This document shows positions 47,835-55,485 of a stretch of 64,000 nucleotides of DNA, piece after piece (position 1 is the stretch's first letter; the number at the start of each line of letters is the position of its first letter). A program made the position numbers and the translations under genes. Source of the DNA: Sphingomonas nostoxanthinifaciens (GTDB taxonomy: Bacteria; Pseudomonadota; Alphaproteobacteria; Sphingomonadales; Sphingomonadaceae); contig NZ_CP082839.1 in NCBI RefSeq assembly GCF_019930585.1, positions 1,426,001-1,490,000 of the forward strand, read 5' to 3'. The notes beneath the pieces were generated by a model. It saw only the letters and a list, made by a program, of their open reading frames with translations, was not told the origin of the DNA and made no database searches.

Positions 47835-49195
47835 GCATCTTTCAGGTCGTCACCGGCTGGCTTCGGACCGGCACGGCGGAGGGGCAGCCGGCAAAGCTGG
47901 ACGGCCCGAAGAAGATCTTGCGGGGCGATGGCGGAACATACGCCGCGAAGCCGGTGACGCCCGAAACCACGCTGACGCTCTCCGCCGCGTGGGCCTGCAC
48001 CCGGTTGAACGCCCGCACTATCGGGTCTCTTCCGCTGAAGTTGTTTCGTCGGACCAGCGCGCTGGAGCGCGCGCCGGCTGAAGATCACCCGCTTTACGAC
48101 GTGCTGGCCAACGCGCCGAACCCTGACCAGGACGCCATGGAGTTCTGGGAAGGCCAGATCACGGCGCTGAACCTGCGCGGCAACGCCTATGCCCGCATCG
48201 GGCGCCGCGGCGACGGCAACGTGGTCGCGCTCTGGCCGATCTATCCCGACGCGGTGACCGTCTATCGGGACGCGAACAACGAGCGGCGCTACCGCGTGTG
48301 GAACGGCCGATCGAACGACGATCTGCCCGAGAGCGAGATTTTCCACCTCCGCGGCTTTGGCGCGGGCGGCGATATGGGTCTGTCGCCGATCAGTTTCGGC
48401 CGGCAGACGCTCGGCACCGCGCTGGCGGCGGAAGAGGTGGCCGGTACGACGTTCGCGAACGGCCTTCAGCTGTCGGGCTTCGTCGAGGATCAGCAAGGCG
48501 CGCGCACCACGCAGGAGCAGCGCGAGCAGCTCGTCGAGCTGTTCAAGAAATTCGCGGGCTCCACCCAGACCGGCAAGGTGATGCCGCTCCCGCCGGGCAT
48601 GAGGTTTTCGGCGCTCGGCATGAGCCCGGAGGATGCCCAGCTGCTCGATACGCGGCGTTTCTCGGTCGAGGACATCTGCCGCTGGTTCGGGGTGTTCCCG
48701 ATCCTCATCGGCCATGCCTCGCAGGGCCAGACCATGTGGGGCAGCGGCATCGAGCAGCTGGTCCTGTCGTGGCTCACCCTCGGCCTCGGGCCGGAACTGA
48801 CGCGGATCGAGGGGCAAATTCGCCGCCAGCTGCTCCGTCCGGTCGACCGGAAGACCTATTACGCAGAGCATATCGTCGAGGGGCTGCTGCGCGCCGACAG
48901 CGCCGCGCGCGCCGCGCTCTATTCGTCGCTCGGCCAGAACGGCGTGATGAAGCGCAACGAGATGCGCGCGAAGGAAAACCTGCCGCGCGATCCGAGCCCC
49001 GGTGCCGACATGCTCACGGTCCAGTCGAACCTCATCCCGGTCGATCAGCTCGGCCATGTGCCGGCGGCAGCGAGCGACCAGGTCCGCTCGGGCCTCATGA
49101 ATTTGCTCTTCGGCGGCGACATCGACGCGCTGGTCGATGCCCGCGTGAAGGCGGCGATGATGGGCCACAATGGCGGCCCCAGGTTGGAGGATTGA
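47831..49195 (+). CDS. Portal protein, HK97 type
   Basis: 454 aa. Motifs LSAAWACTRLNARTIGSLPL, NPDQDAMEFWEGQITALNLR and the clip/stem segments WFGVFPILIGHASQGQTMWG are characteristic of the HK97 portal family. Forms the dodecameric DNA gate at the capsid vertex. Starts ATGA over the terminase stop. Confidence 0.95.
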   Translation: MSIFQVVTGWLRTGTAEGQPAKLDGPKKILRGDGGTYAAKPVTPETTLTLSAAWACTRLNARTIGSLPLKLFRRTSALERAPAEDHPLYDVLANAPNPDQDAMEFWEGQITALNLRGNAYARIGRRGDGNVVALWPIYPDAVTVYRDANNERRYRVWNGRSNDDLPESEIFHLRGFGAGGDMGLSPISFGRQTLGTALAAEEVAGTTFANGLQLSGFVEDQQGARTTQEQREQLVELFKKFAGSTQTGKVMPLPPGMRFSALGMSPEDAQLLDTRRFSVEDICRWFGVFPILIGHASQGQTMWGSGIEQLVLSWLTLGLGPELTRIEGQIRRQLLRPVDRKTYYAEHIVEGLLRADSAARAALYSSLGQNGVMKRNEMRAKENLPRDPSPGADMLTVQSNLIPVDQLGHVPAAASDQVRSGLMNLLFGGDIDALVDARVKAAMMGHNGGPRLED

Positions 49196-49196
49196 T

Positions 49197-49853
49197 ATGC
49201 TGCTGACCAAGAACAGCGGCGCGCTGCTCGACATCAAGGCGCTGAACGACGACGGCACCTTCGAGGGCTACGGCTCGGTATTCGGGAACGTCGACAGCTA
49301 CGGCGAGGTCGTCGAGCCCGGCGCGTTCACCGCCAGCCTCGTCGATGCGCGCCGCAAGGGCCGCTCGATCAAGCTGCTGTGGCAGCACGATCCGGCCCAG
49401 CCGATCGGCACCTGGGACGACCTCGCCGAGGACAGCAAGGGCCTCTACGTCAAGGGCCGGCTCCTGAAGGACACGGTGCCGCAAGCGGCATCGGCCTATG
49501 CGCTGCTCAAGGGCGGCGCGCTCGACGGCCTGTCGATCGGCTATCGCGTCGTCGAGGCCGCGCCGCATGCCGACAAGCAGGGCATCCTGTCGCTGAAGAA
49601 GCTCGACCTCAAGGAGGTCAGCCTCGTGACGTTCGCCGCGAACGATCGCGCGCGGGTCGACAGCGTCAAGCATCAGATTGCGGCCGGCGGCATGCCGACC
49701 GTTCGCGAGTTCGAGGACGCCCTGCGGGAGCTGGGCTTCACTCGATCCAAGGCCGAGGCGCTCGCCACGGCCTGCCTGCCGCACCTTCGGGGGGAGCCCG
49801 AGGCGAAGGCGGACGACGACGCCCTGCAGTTTCTCAAGACGCTGCGCGGCTGA
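49197..49853 (+). CDS. Prohead protease (HK97 U35 family)
   Basis: 218 aa from ATG 49197 after GGAGG. Active-site H64 (LLWQHDPAQPIG) and S113 (LDGLSIGYRV), with DIKALNDDGTFEGYGSVFGN at the start and LKEVSLVTFAAN. Processes the capsid delta domain during maturation. Confidence 0.95.
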   Translation: MLLTKNSGALLDIKALNDDGTFEGYGSVFGNVDSYGEVVEPGAFTASLVDARRKGRSIKLLWQHDPAQPIGTWDDLAEDSKGLYVKGRLLKDTVPQAASAYALLKGGALDGLSIGYRVVEAAPHADKQGILSLKKLDLKEVSLVTFAANDRARVDSVKHQIAAGGMPTVREFEDALRELGFTRSKAEALATACLPHLRGEPEAKADDDALQFLKTLRG

Positions 49854-49882
49854 CCATCCACCCCATCCCGAAGGGATTCCCC

Positions 49883-51082
49883 ATGAGCGAACACAAGACG
49901 GTCACCGAACTGGCCGAGGACATCAAGAAGGACTTCGACGGCAAGCTCGACAAGGTGAAGGGCATTGCCGAGCAGGCGCTCGGTAAGCTCGCCGGCGGCG
50001 AGGAACTGTCGAAGAAGGCCAAGGAGCTCGCCGACGAGGCGATCACCGGCATGAACACCGCCAAGTCGGCGCTCGACGAGATCAAGACCCGCATCGCGGA
50101 TCTGGAGCAGAAGGCCACCCGTCCGGGCGGCGGCGGCGCGCCCGAGATCAAGGGTTATGGCCAGCAGCTGGCCGAATCGGAGAAGCTGAAGTCCTTCGTC
50201 GAGCGCGGCGCACAGGGCTCGACCCGCATCGAGCTGAAAGCGATCACCACCTCGGCGGGCTCCGCCGGTGGCATGATCGTCAGCCAGCGCGAGACGGAGA
50301 TCGTCGGCATTCCGAAGCGGCCCGACATCATCCTGCGCGATCTGCTGACGGTCGTGCCGATCGCCACCGGCTCGGTCGACTATCCCAAGCAGACCACGCG
50401 GACCAATGCCGCCGCGCCGGTCCCCGAGGGCACGACCAAGCCGTACAGCAACTACGGCTGGTCCCGTGTGACCGCGAACGTGCGCACGCTCGCCCACCTG
50501 GCCAAGCTGACCAAGCAGGCGCTGGACGACGCGCCCCGCCTGCAGGCCGAGGTCGACGCCGAGATGCGTTACGGCCTCGCGCTGGCGGAGGATGCGCAGA
50601 TCCTGCTCGGCGACGGCACCGGCGAGAACCTGTACGGCCTGATGCCGCAGGCCACCGCCTACGCGCTGCCGGCGGGCGCCACCGCGCCGGCCAACCAGAT
50701 CGACAAGCTGCGCGCGGCGGTGCTGCAGGCCATCCTGGCCTACTTCCCGCCCGACGGCATCGTGCTGAACCCGATCGACTGGTACAACATCGAGATCACG
50801 AAGGATGCGGCCGGCGGCTACATCTTCGCGAACCCGCAGGGTGTCGCGGGTCCGGTGCTGTGGGGCAAGCCGGTCGCGCAGACCGTCTCGATGACGGTCG
50901 GCGCGTTCCTCACCGGCGCGTTCAAGCTGGCCGCGACCCTCTACGATCGCGAGACCGTCGAGGTGCTCATCTCGTCCGAGAATGCGGACGACTTCGAGAA
51001 GAACCTGCTGACGATGCGCGCGGAGGAGCGCCTGGCGCTCGCCGTGAAGCGCTCCGCAGCGCTCATCAAGGGCACCTTCTAA
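49883..51082 (+). CDS. Major capsid protein, HK97 fold
   Basis: 399 aa. N-terminal coiled-coil delta domain (residues 1-75: KKDFDGKLDKVKGIAEQALG), removed by the protease near residues 90-110. HK97-fold motifs: SAGGMIVSQRETEIVGIPKR, VPIATGSVDYPKQT, ILLGDGTGENLYGLMPQA, VLNPIDWYNIEITKD, and FLTGAFKLAATLYDRETVEV. Strong ribosome site. Confidence 0.96.
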   Translation: MSEHKTVTELAEDIKKDFDGKLDKVKGIAEQALGKLAGGEELSKKAKELADEAITGMNTAKSALDEIKTRIADLEQKATRPGGGGAPEIKGYGQQLAESEKLKSFVERGAQGSTRIELKAITTSAGSAGGMIVSQRETEIVGIPKRPDIILRDLLTVVPIATGSVDYPKQTTRTNAAAPVPEGTTKPYSNYGWSRVTANVRTLAHLAKLTKQALDDAPRLQAEVDAEMRYGLALAEDAQILLGDGTGENLYGLMPQATAYALPAGATAPANQIDKLRAAVLQAILAYFPPDGIVLNPIDWYNIEITKDAAGGYIFANPQGVAGPVLWGKPVAQTVSMTVGAFLTGAFKLAATLYDRETVEVLISSENADDFEKNLLTMRAEERLALAVKRSAALIKGTF

Positions 51083-51110
51083 TCCGCTGACCCCTTGCGG
51101 ATGACCCTGG

Positions 51111-51140
51111 CGGGCGGCTGGCGACGGCCGCCCGTTCTTT
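51111..51140 (+). terminator. Hairpin after capsid gene
   Basis: Stem CGGGCGGC/GCCGCCCG with 8-base loop and TTCTTT. Probably a weak terminator or mRNA 3' stabiliser after the most expressed gene. Confidence 0.6.
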
Positions 51141-51154
51141 CTGGAGAACCCACC

Positions 51155-51358
51155 ATGTCGAAATTCACGACGCTGGAAGCCCATATCGGCGACCGGCCCC
51201 ACGATCCGTATCAGCCCGGCGAAACTCGCGAGGTCGACGACGACAACATGGTCAAGCACCTGGTCGATACCAAGGTGCTGGGCGAGTACGACGCCAAGGC
51301 CGAGACGGCCTTCAAGAACAAGGCCGAGGGCAAGGCCGAAAAGACCAAGGCCGCCTGA
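51155..51358 (+). CDS. Small head protein, 67 aa
   Basis: ATG 51155 after GGAGAA. Acidic/Lys tail (KTAFKNKAEGKAEKTK-like: ETAFKNKAEGKAEKTKAA). Position suggests a head decoration or connector accessory; unrecognised. Confidence 0.6.
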   Translation: MSKFTTLEAHIGDRPHDPYQPGETREVDDDNMVKHLVDTKVLGEYDAKAETAFKNKAEGKAEKTKAA

Positions 51359-51360
51359 TC

Positions 51361-51933
51361 GTGCGTGTCGTCGTCGTGGAACCGCCTCAGCCCGTGGTGG
51401 CATGGGCCGATGCGGATGCGCATCTCAATCTCGGCGGCGACACCACCCAGCAGGCGATGGTCGAGGGGATGATTGCTGCGGCAACCGCGCACATCGACGG
51501 GCCGGAAGGCTGGCTCGGCCGCGCGCTGGGCGAGCAGACGCTCGAGGCGCGCTTCGGCGCCTTCCTGTGCTGCGGATCCAGCGTGCGGTTGCCATTTCCG
51601 CCGCAGACTGCGCTGCTCGGCGTCAAATATCTCGACGCAATGAATGTCGAGCAAACTGCTGATCTGGCCGACTTTTACCTCGCCGGCTCTGATCTCTACC
51701 CCAGCAGCGGCAGCTGGGCATGGGACGGAGCTTCGCTGCGCGCAGAGGCGATCCGCATCCGCTACACCGCCGGTTACACGGCGATCCCGAAGCCGATCCG
51801 CGCGGCGATCCTCATGATGGTCGCGGATCTGTACGAAAATCGCGATACGACCGTGCCCAGCGCGCACGCCGTTGCCGTACCGATGTCGACGACCGTCGAG
51901 GCATTGCTCTCGACCTATCGGGTTTTCGCCTGA
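51361..51933 (+). CDS. Head-tail connector (gp6-like)
   Basis: 190 aa from GTG 51361. MIAAATAHIDGPEGWLGRAL, then the conserved ending region AIPKPIRAAILMMVADLYEN of gp6/YqbG-like connectors. Joins portal to head-closure protein. Confidence 0.88.
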   Translation: MRVVVVEPPQPVVAWADADAHLNLGGDTTQQAMVEGMIAAATAHIDGPEGWLGRALGEQTLEARFGAFLCCGSSVRLPFPPQTALLGVKYLDAMNVEQTADLADFYLAGSDLYPSSGSWAWDGASLRAEAIRIRYTAGYTAIPKPIRAAILMMVADLYENRDTTVPSAHAVAVPMSTTVEALLSTYRVFA

Positions 51934-52322
51934 TGTCCGGGTTTAAGCTCCGCAGCGGTGACCTCGATCGTCGCATTCGCATCGAGGGGCCGGTCGAAGA
52001 TCCCGCGCTGGACGGCGCCGGGTCGGGCGCTTGGGCCGTCGTCGTGCTGAGCGTCCCGGCTCAGGTCCAGGATATGCTGCCCAGCCGGGGCGAACGGCTC
52101 GCCGACGGCGTCAACCTCGCCACTCGCCCGGCTCGCGTGAGGATCCGCTTTCGTCCGGGCATCACTTCGGCAATGCGCTTTGGCCTGCTCGAGCGACAGG
52201 GCGACGGCACCGATCGGGTCGTTCGCACCATGCAGATCATTTCGGAGCCTGCTGAGCTCGGCCGGCGTGTCGGGCTCGAGTTCATGGTCGAGGATTACAG
52301 CTCCGCCGGCAACAGCGCCTGA
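51933..52322 (+). CDS. Head-closure / head-tail adaptor protein
   Basis: 129 aa. GDLDRRIRIEGPVEDPALDG and a beta-rich middle (QDMLPSRGERLADGVNLATR) match phage head-tail joining proteins (SPP1 gp16-like). One-base overlaps with neighbours. Confidence 0.85.
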   Translation: MSGFKLRSGDLDRRIRIEGPVEDPALDGAGSGAWAVVVLSVPAQVQDMLPSRGERLADGVNLATRPARVRIRFRPGITSAMRFGLLERQGDGTDRVVRTMQIISEPAELGRRVGLEFMVEDYSSAGNSA

Positions 52323-52849
52323 TGGCGACGATCAAGGGTCGCGCCGACGTGGCTCGGTTCTTTCAGCAGCTGCCAGCTGAGCTTGGGCGCAAGGTGCTGC
52401 TCGGGGCGGCGCGCGCCGCAGCGAATATCGTCGCGGCAGAGGCTCGGCAGCGTTCGATTTCTTCCGAGGTGACCGACGCGATCAAGGTCGCCGCTCGTCG
52501 GGAAGAGGGCCGCGTCGTCGCTAAGGTGCAGGTCAAGGGCCCTGGCGCGTATATCGCGCCGTGGCTCGAGTACGGCACCGACCCGCACTTCATCACGGTC
52601 GATGAAAGCCAGCGCCGCGGCATGAGCGTCGGCAAGATCAACCGCTCGCATGCCGAAGGTTCGCTCGTCATCAACGGGCAATTCGTCGGCAATACCGTCC
52701 ACCACCCCGGCGCGCGTCCGAACCCATTCCTGCGGCCAGCGCTGGACGCGAAGGAGGCCGAGGCGATCGCCGCGGCACAGACTTACATCAATGCCCGCAT
52801 CACCCGCGAGGGCATCACCGGGCCAGACGAGCCGGAGGACACCGAATGA
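52322..52849 (+). CDS. HK97 gp10-like tail-completion protein
   Basis: 175 aa. ADVARFFQQLPAELGRKVLL, then AARAAANIVAAEARQRSISS, and a C-terminal GARPNPFLRPALDAKEAEAI match the gp10 family that caps the tail tube. Confidence 0.88.
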   Translation: MATIKGRADVARFFQQLPAELGRKVLLGAARAAANIVAAEARQRSISSEVTDAIKVAARREEGRVVAKVQVKGPGAYIAPWLEYGTDPHFITVDESQRRGMSVGKINRSHAEGSLVINGQFVGNTVHHPGARPNPFLRPALDAKEAEAIAAAQTYINARITREGITGPDEPEDTE

Positions 52850-53247
52850 CCGGCGCGATCATCGTCGGCACGTTGCTTCGCGCGAGCGCCGCCATGGTGG
52901 CAGCTGTGCCGATCGAGCGGATCAAGTTGGGCCTGCTGCCTGATGGCGTGCCGCTCCCAGCCGTGGTGATCCGCACCATCAGCAGCGTCGACCGTCAGCC
53001 GCTCAAGCGAGGTGCTTCGGTGCGCGTCACGGATCGCGTCTCGGTCACCGTCCGCGCCGCAAGCTATCGCGATCAGACGGCGATCATCGAGCTGATCCGC
53101 ACCGCGTGCGCCGGCCGGATCGGCGACGTCGGCGGTGGCAGGCGTGTCTCAATCCTCACCGCCGGCACCGGCCCCGATCTGGCCGGGCCCGCCAACAGCT
53201 TTGAGCAATCCCAGGACTTCCGGGTCAGCTTCGACGCGGACGCCTGA
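52846..53247 (+). CDS. DUF3168-type tail terminator
   Basis: 133 aa. VPIERIKLGLLPDGVPLPAV and the later YRDQTAIIELIRTACAGRIG fit the DUF3168 tail terminator family by order and size. ATGA overlap with the gp10-like gene. Confidence 0.8.
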   Translation: MTGAIIVGTLLRASAAMVAAVPIERIKLGLLPDGVPLPAVVIRTISSVDRQPLKRGASVRVTDRVSVTVRAASYRDQTAIIELIRTACAGRIGDVGGGRRVSILTAGTGPDLAGPANSFEQSQDFRVSFDADA

Positions 53248-53266
53248 ACACCCGAGGAGACCACCA

Positions 53267-53488
53267 ATGGCCGACAAGAAGACCAAGTCCGCGTTCATCG
53301 TCACCAGCTTCAAGGACACGAACTTCGACCACACCGATGTCGAGCGGCATTTCACCGCCGGCAAGGTCGAGCAGCTGCCCGAGGGCGTCTTCGCCAATTA
53401 CGAGCATGCCGGCCTCGTCCGCGAGCCCACCCAGACGGAGCTGTCGGCCACCGCCGGCGAAGCGGCGACCGACGAACACGCCGTCTGA
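53267..53488 (+). CDS. Small tail-region protein, 73 aa
   Basis: ATG 53267 after GAGGAGA. FIVTSFKDTNFDHTDVERHF then VEQLPEGVFANYEHAGLVRE. Similar in style to the 67-aa protein after the capsid (both short, before an oligomeric structural gene). Function unknown. Confidence 0.6.
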   Translation: MADKKTKSAFIVTSFKDTNFDHTDVERHFTAGKVEQLPEGVFANYEHAGLVREPTQTELSATAGEAATDEHAV

Positions 53489-53543
53489 TATCGAAGCGGC
53501 CCGCGACCGCTCGGTTCCCCGATTGCCCGCCGGGCAATGACCC

Positions 53544-53567
53544 GCCCGCCATTCCCGGCGGGCTTTT
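53544..53567 (+). terminator. Terminator-like hairpin before tail tube gene
   Basis: GCCCGCC/GGCGGGC with 6-base loop and TTTT. An overlapping palindrome ATTGCCCGCCGGGCAAT lies just upstream (53522-53538). Confidence 0.7.
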
Positions 53568-53582
53568 AATTGGAGAAACGAC

Positions 53583-54023
53583 ATGGGTTCCACCACCGCG
53601 GCGGGCTCGGCGATTGCCATTTCGGCCGCTGCTCCCGCAACCTTCGACGCTACCGGCTACGCTGCCCTGACTTATACCGAGATCGGCCAGGTCGAGAAGA
53701 TCGGCGCGATCGGCGCGGTCTATGCGAAGGTCGAGTTTCAGCCGCTCAAGGGCGCGAAGCAGAAGTTCAAGGGCAGCAAAGACAACGGCACCCTCGCGCC
53801 GTCGCTCGCCCATGACTCCACCGACGCCGGCCAGACGCTGCTCCGCACCGCTGCGGACAGCAACGCGAACTATTCGTTCATGGTGACCTATGCGGATGGC
53901 GCGAAGCGCTACTTCCAGGGGCGCGTGTTCGGATATCCCGAGACGACCGACGGCGCCGATACGGTGCTGATGGCCAACCCGACCGTCGAGATCAACACCG
54001 ACATCGTCAAGGTGCCGGCCTAA
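53583..54023 (+). CDS. Major tail tube protein
   Basis: 146 aa with LTYTEIGQVEKIGAIGAVYA, LKGAKQKFKGSKDNGTLAPS and the ending GADTVLMANPTVEINTDIVK, as in lambda gpV/HK97 tail tube proteins of short type. GGAGAA ribosome site. Confidence 0.9.
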   Translation: MGSTTAAGSAIAISAAAPATFDATGYAALTYTEIGQVEKIGAIGAVYAKVEFQPLKGAKQKFKGSKDNGTLAPSLAHDSTDAGQTLLRTAADSNANYSFMVTYADGAKRYFQGRVFGYPETTDGADTVLMANPTVEINTDIVKVPA

Positions 54024-54058
54024 CCCTCCAAATCCGGCGCCCGCGACGCCGGCCATCA

Positions 54059-54107
54059 TGCACCCGGTCCGCCCCGCTTGTCGCGGGCTGCGGGCGGGCC
54101 GGGTGCA
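54059..54107 (+). repeat. Strong intergenic hairpin between tail tube and chaperone genes
   Basis: Arms around TGCACCCGGTCCGCCC and GGGCGGGCCGGGTGCA pair almost completely across a 17-base loop. No T-tract; probably controls mRNA end or abundance of the tail tube message. Confidence 0.65.
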
Positions 54108-54131
54108 CCAATCGCCCGCGAAAGGACTATC

Positions 54132-54548
54132 ATGGACATCACCACCCAGGCCGTCGCTGACACCGCCTCGATCCACATCAAGGGCGCCAATGGCGCGTTC
54201 CTGTACGACGGCGACAAGCCGGTGCGGATCGTGGTCTACGGCCCCGGCAGCAAAGCGTTTTCTGCCGTCGAGGCGCGGCAGTCCGCGCGCGCGCTGAAGC
54301 GCATGCAGGACAACGACAACAAGATCAGCATCGCCTCGCCGGAACAGCGCGCGAGCGAGGAGGCCGAGGATCTGGCCGCCATCACCGTGCGGTTCGAGAA
54401 CCTGTCCTATCCGCCGGCTGGCAAGGCCGACGGCGCAGAACTGTTCGAGGCGCTGTACCGCGATCCGAAGCTCGGCTTCATCCCGAAACAGGTCACCAAG
54501 TTCGTGGCCGACTGGGGAAACTTCATGCCCGGCTCTGCCGGGAACTGA
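54132..54548 (+). CDS. Tail assembly chaperone, zero-frame product (lambda gpG analogue)
   Basis: 138 aa from ATG 54132 behind AAAGGA. Content: ITTQAVADTASIHIKGANGA, VVYGPGSKAFSAVEARQSAR. Near its 3' end lies the slippery heptamer G GGA AAC (54515-54521), in the correct frame for -1 slippage, as in lambda G (GGGAAAG). Normal termination makes the short chaperone; slippage makes the G-T fusion. Lies between tail tube and tape measure, as expected. Confidence 0.88.
   Translation: MDITTQAVADTASIHIKGANGAFLYDGDKPVRIVVYGPGSKAFSAVEARQSARALKRMQDNDNKISIASPEQRASEEAEDLAAITVRFENLSYPPAGKADGAELFEALYRDPKLGFIPKQVTKFVADWGNFMPGSAGN
54515..54521 (+). promoter_or_regulatory. Programmed -1 frameshift heptamer GGGAAAC
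   Basis: Zero-frame codons TGG GGA AAC give the X XXY YYZ pattern. Re-reading C at 54521 continues CTT CAT GCC CGG CTC and remains open to the stop ending at 54979. Confidence 0.85.
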
Positions 54549-54979
54549 TCGTCTACGTTCGGGCGATGGCGTGGCTCGCTGCCACGCCCAAGCCCGACGA
54601 GCGCACCAGGCGCGCGAAACGCGAGAAGGATCGCCCCGGCATCAGCCGGCTCGACGCGATGAAGCGGCACGGCGTCGAGCCAGAGATGCCCGTCAACCCA
54701 GCGCCGCACATCATCAACCGGCTGATCGAGGTCGGGCTGGTGGAAGCGGCCGGCATGGGCGCCTCGCCGATGAGCTGGCGCGAGATCAACGATTGGCAAC
54801 GGGCAACGGGTGTCGACCTGTCCGCGTGGGAGGCGCGTCTCCTGCGACGTCTGTCGAGCGAATATCTCGCCGAAGGACGTCGCGCGGAGAGCGAGAATTG
54901 CCCGCCGCCATGGCGAGCGCCGGTGACCGCACGGGAGCGCGAGGTTGAGCAGGCCCAGCTCATGACAGTCCTCGGCTGA
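54521..54979 (+). CDS. -1 frame extension of tail chaperone (lambda gpT analogue)
   Basis: Expected to be translated only by frameshift, making a fusion of about 282 aa (130 + 152). The T part continues LHARLCRELIVYVRAMAWLA and includes PHIINRLIEVGLVEAAGMGA, YLAEGRRAESENCPPPWRAP. An internal ATG at 54566 has no good ribosome site. The fusion delivers tail tube subunits onto the tape measure. Confidence 0.85.
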   Translation, partial: LHARLCRELIVYVRAMAWLAATPKPDERTRRAKREKDRPGISRLDAMKRHGVEPEMPVNPAPHIINRLIEVGLVEAAGMGASPMSWREINDWQRATGVDLSAWEARLLRRLSSEYLAEGRRAESENCPPPWRAPVTAREREVEQAQLMTVLG

Positions 54980-55032
54980 TATTGGCGAACACCACCCGGC
55001 GCGCGTAGAAGAGCCTCATCGACGGAGGCTGT

Positions 55033-55398
55033 ATGCGCGCGCTGGTGCTTGGTTTGGGACTGATCGCCACCCCCGCGGTGGCTGCTGACCAATTCGATCT
55101 GATGTGCACATCCAAGCACGCATCTATGCGTTATCGGGTAGACCTCGCGAGTCGAGAATGGTGCTTTGGCCAATGTAAGACCGTGCAGAAGCTCGCGGAG
55201 CTGACGTCAGGCACAATAACACTCGCGCGGGAAGAGCCATCATCTTCCGATGGGCCTCGACTTATTAATACAATAAACCGTGCAACGGGTGAGTGGTATT
55301 GGCTAAGCTACGAGCCGGGGCCGTATTCCGTGCCGGATGTAACTCGTGGACTTTGTACACCGCAAGAATTTAGCGGGTTTCCAGCCGCAAAGTTCTAG
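55033..55398 (+). CDS. Secreted hypothetical protein inside tail operon (accessory gene)
   Basis: 121 aa with a signal peptide (ALVLGLGLIATPAVAA) and four Cys (LMCTSKHA, EWCFGQCK, GLCTPQEF). GGAGG upstream of ATG 55033. Not a structural protein; codon use is more AT-rich at the 3' half. Looks like a gene expressed from its own or late promoter and closed by the terminator at 55443. Confidence 0.65.
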   Translation: MRALVLGLGLIATPAVAADQFDLMCTSKHASMRYRVDLASREWCFGQCKTVQKLAELTSGTITLAREEPSSSDGPRLINTINRATGEWYWLSYEPGPYSVPDVTRGLCTPQEFSGFPAAKF

Positions 55399-55442
55399 CG
55401 AACCGCCGCGGACCGCTGCGGCTCCCGACTTCATTTTTCCAT

Positions 55443-55469
55443 AAGGGCCGCTTGATGAGCGGCCCTTTT
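55443..55469 (+). terminator. Rho-independent terminator before tape measure gene
   Basis: AAGGGCCGC/GCGGCCCTT stem, 7-base loop, TTTTC. Ends 17 bases before the tape measure start, so it isolates the accessory gene. Confidence 0.85.
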
Positions 55470-55485
55470 CTGTGGGAGTCCGCTC

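Noticed and set aside
49379..51082. Single 567-codon frame joining antisense-like text to the capsid protein
   Set aside because: The capsid gene has its own ATG and ribosome site at 49883; the upstream part overlaps the protease in another frame.
54566..54979. Independent gene for the T part starting at ATG 54566
   Set aside because: No ribosome site, and the slippery heptamer in correct phase explains its expression better.
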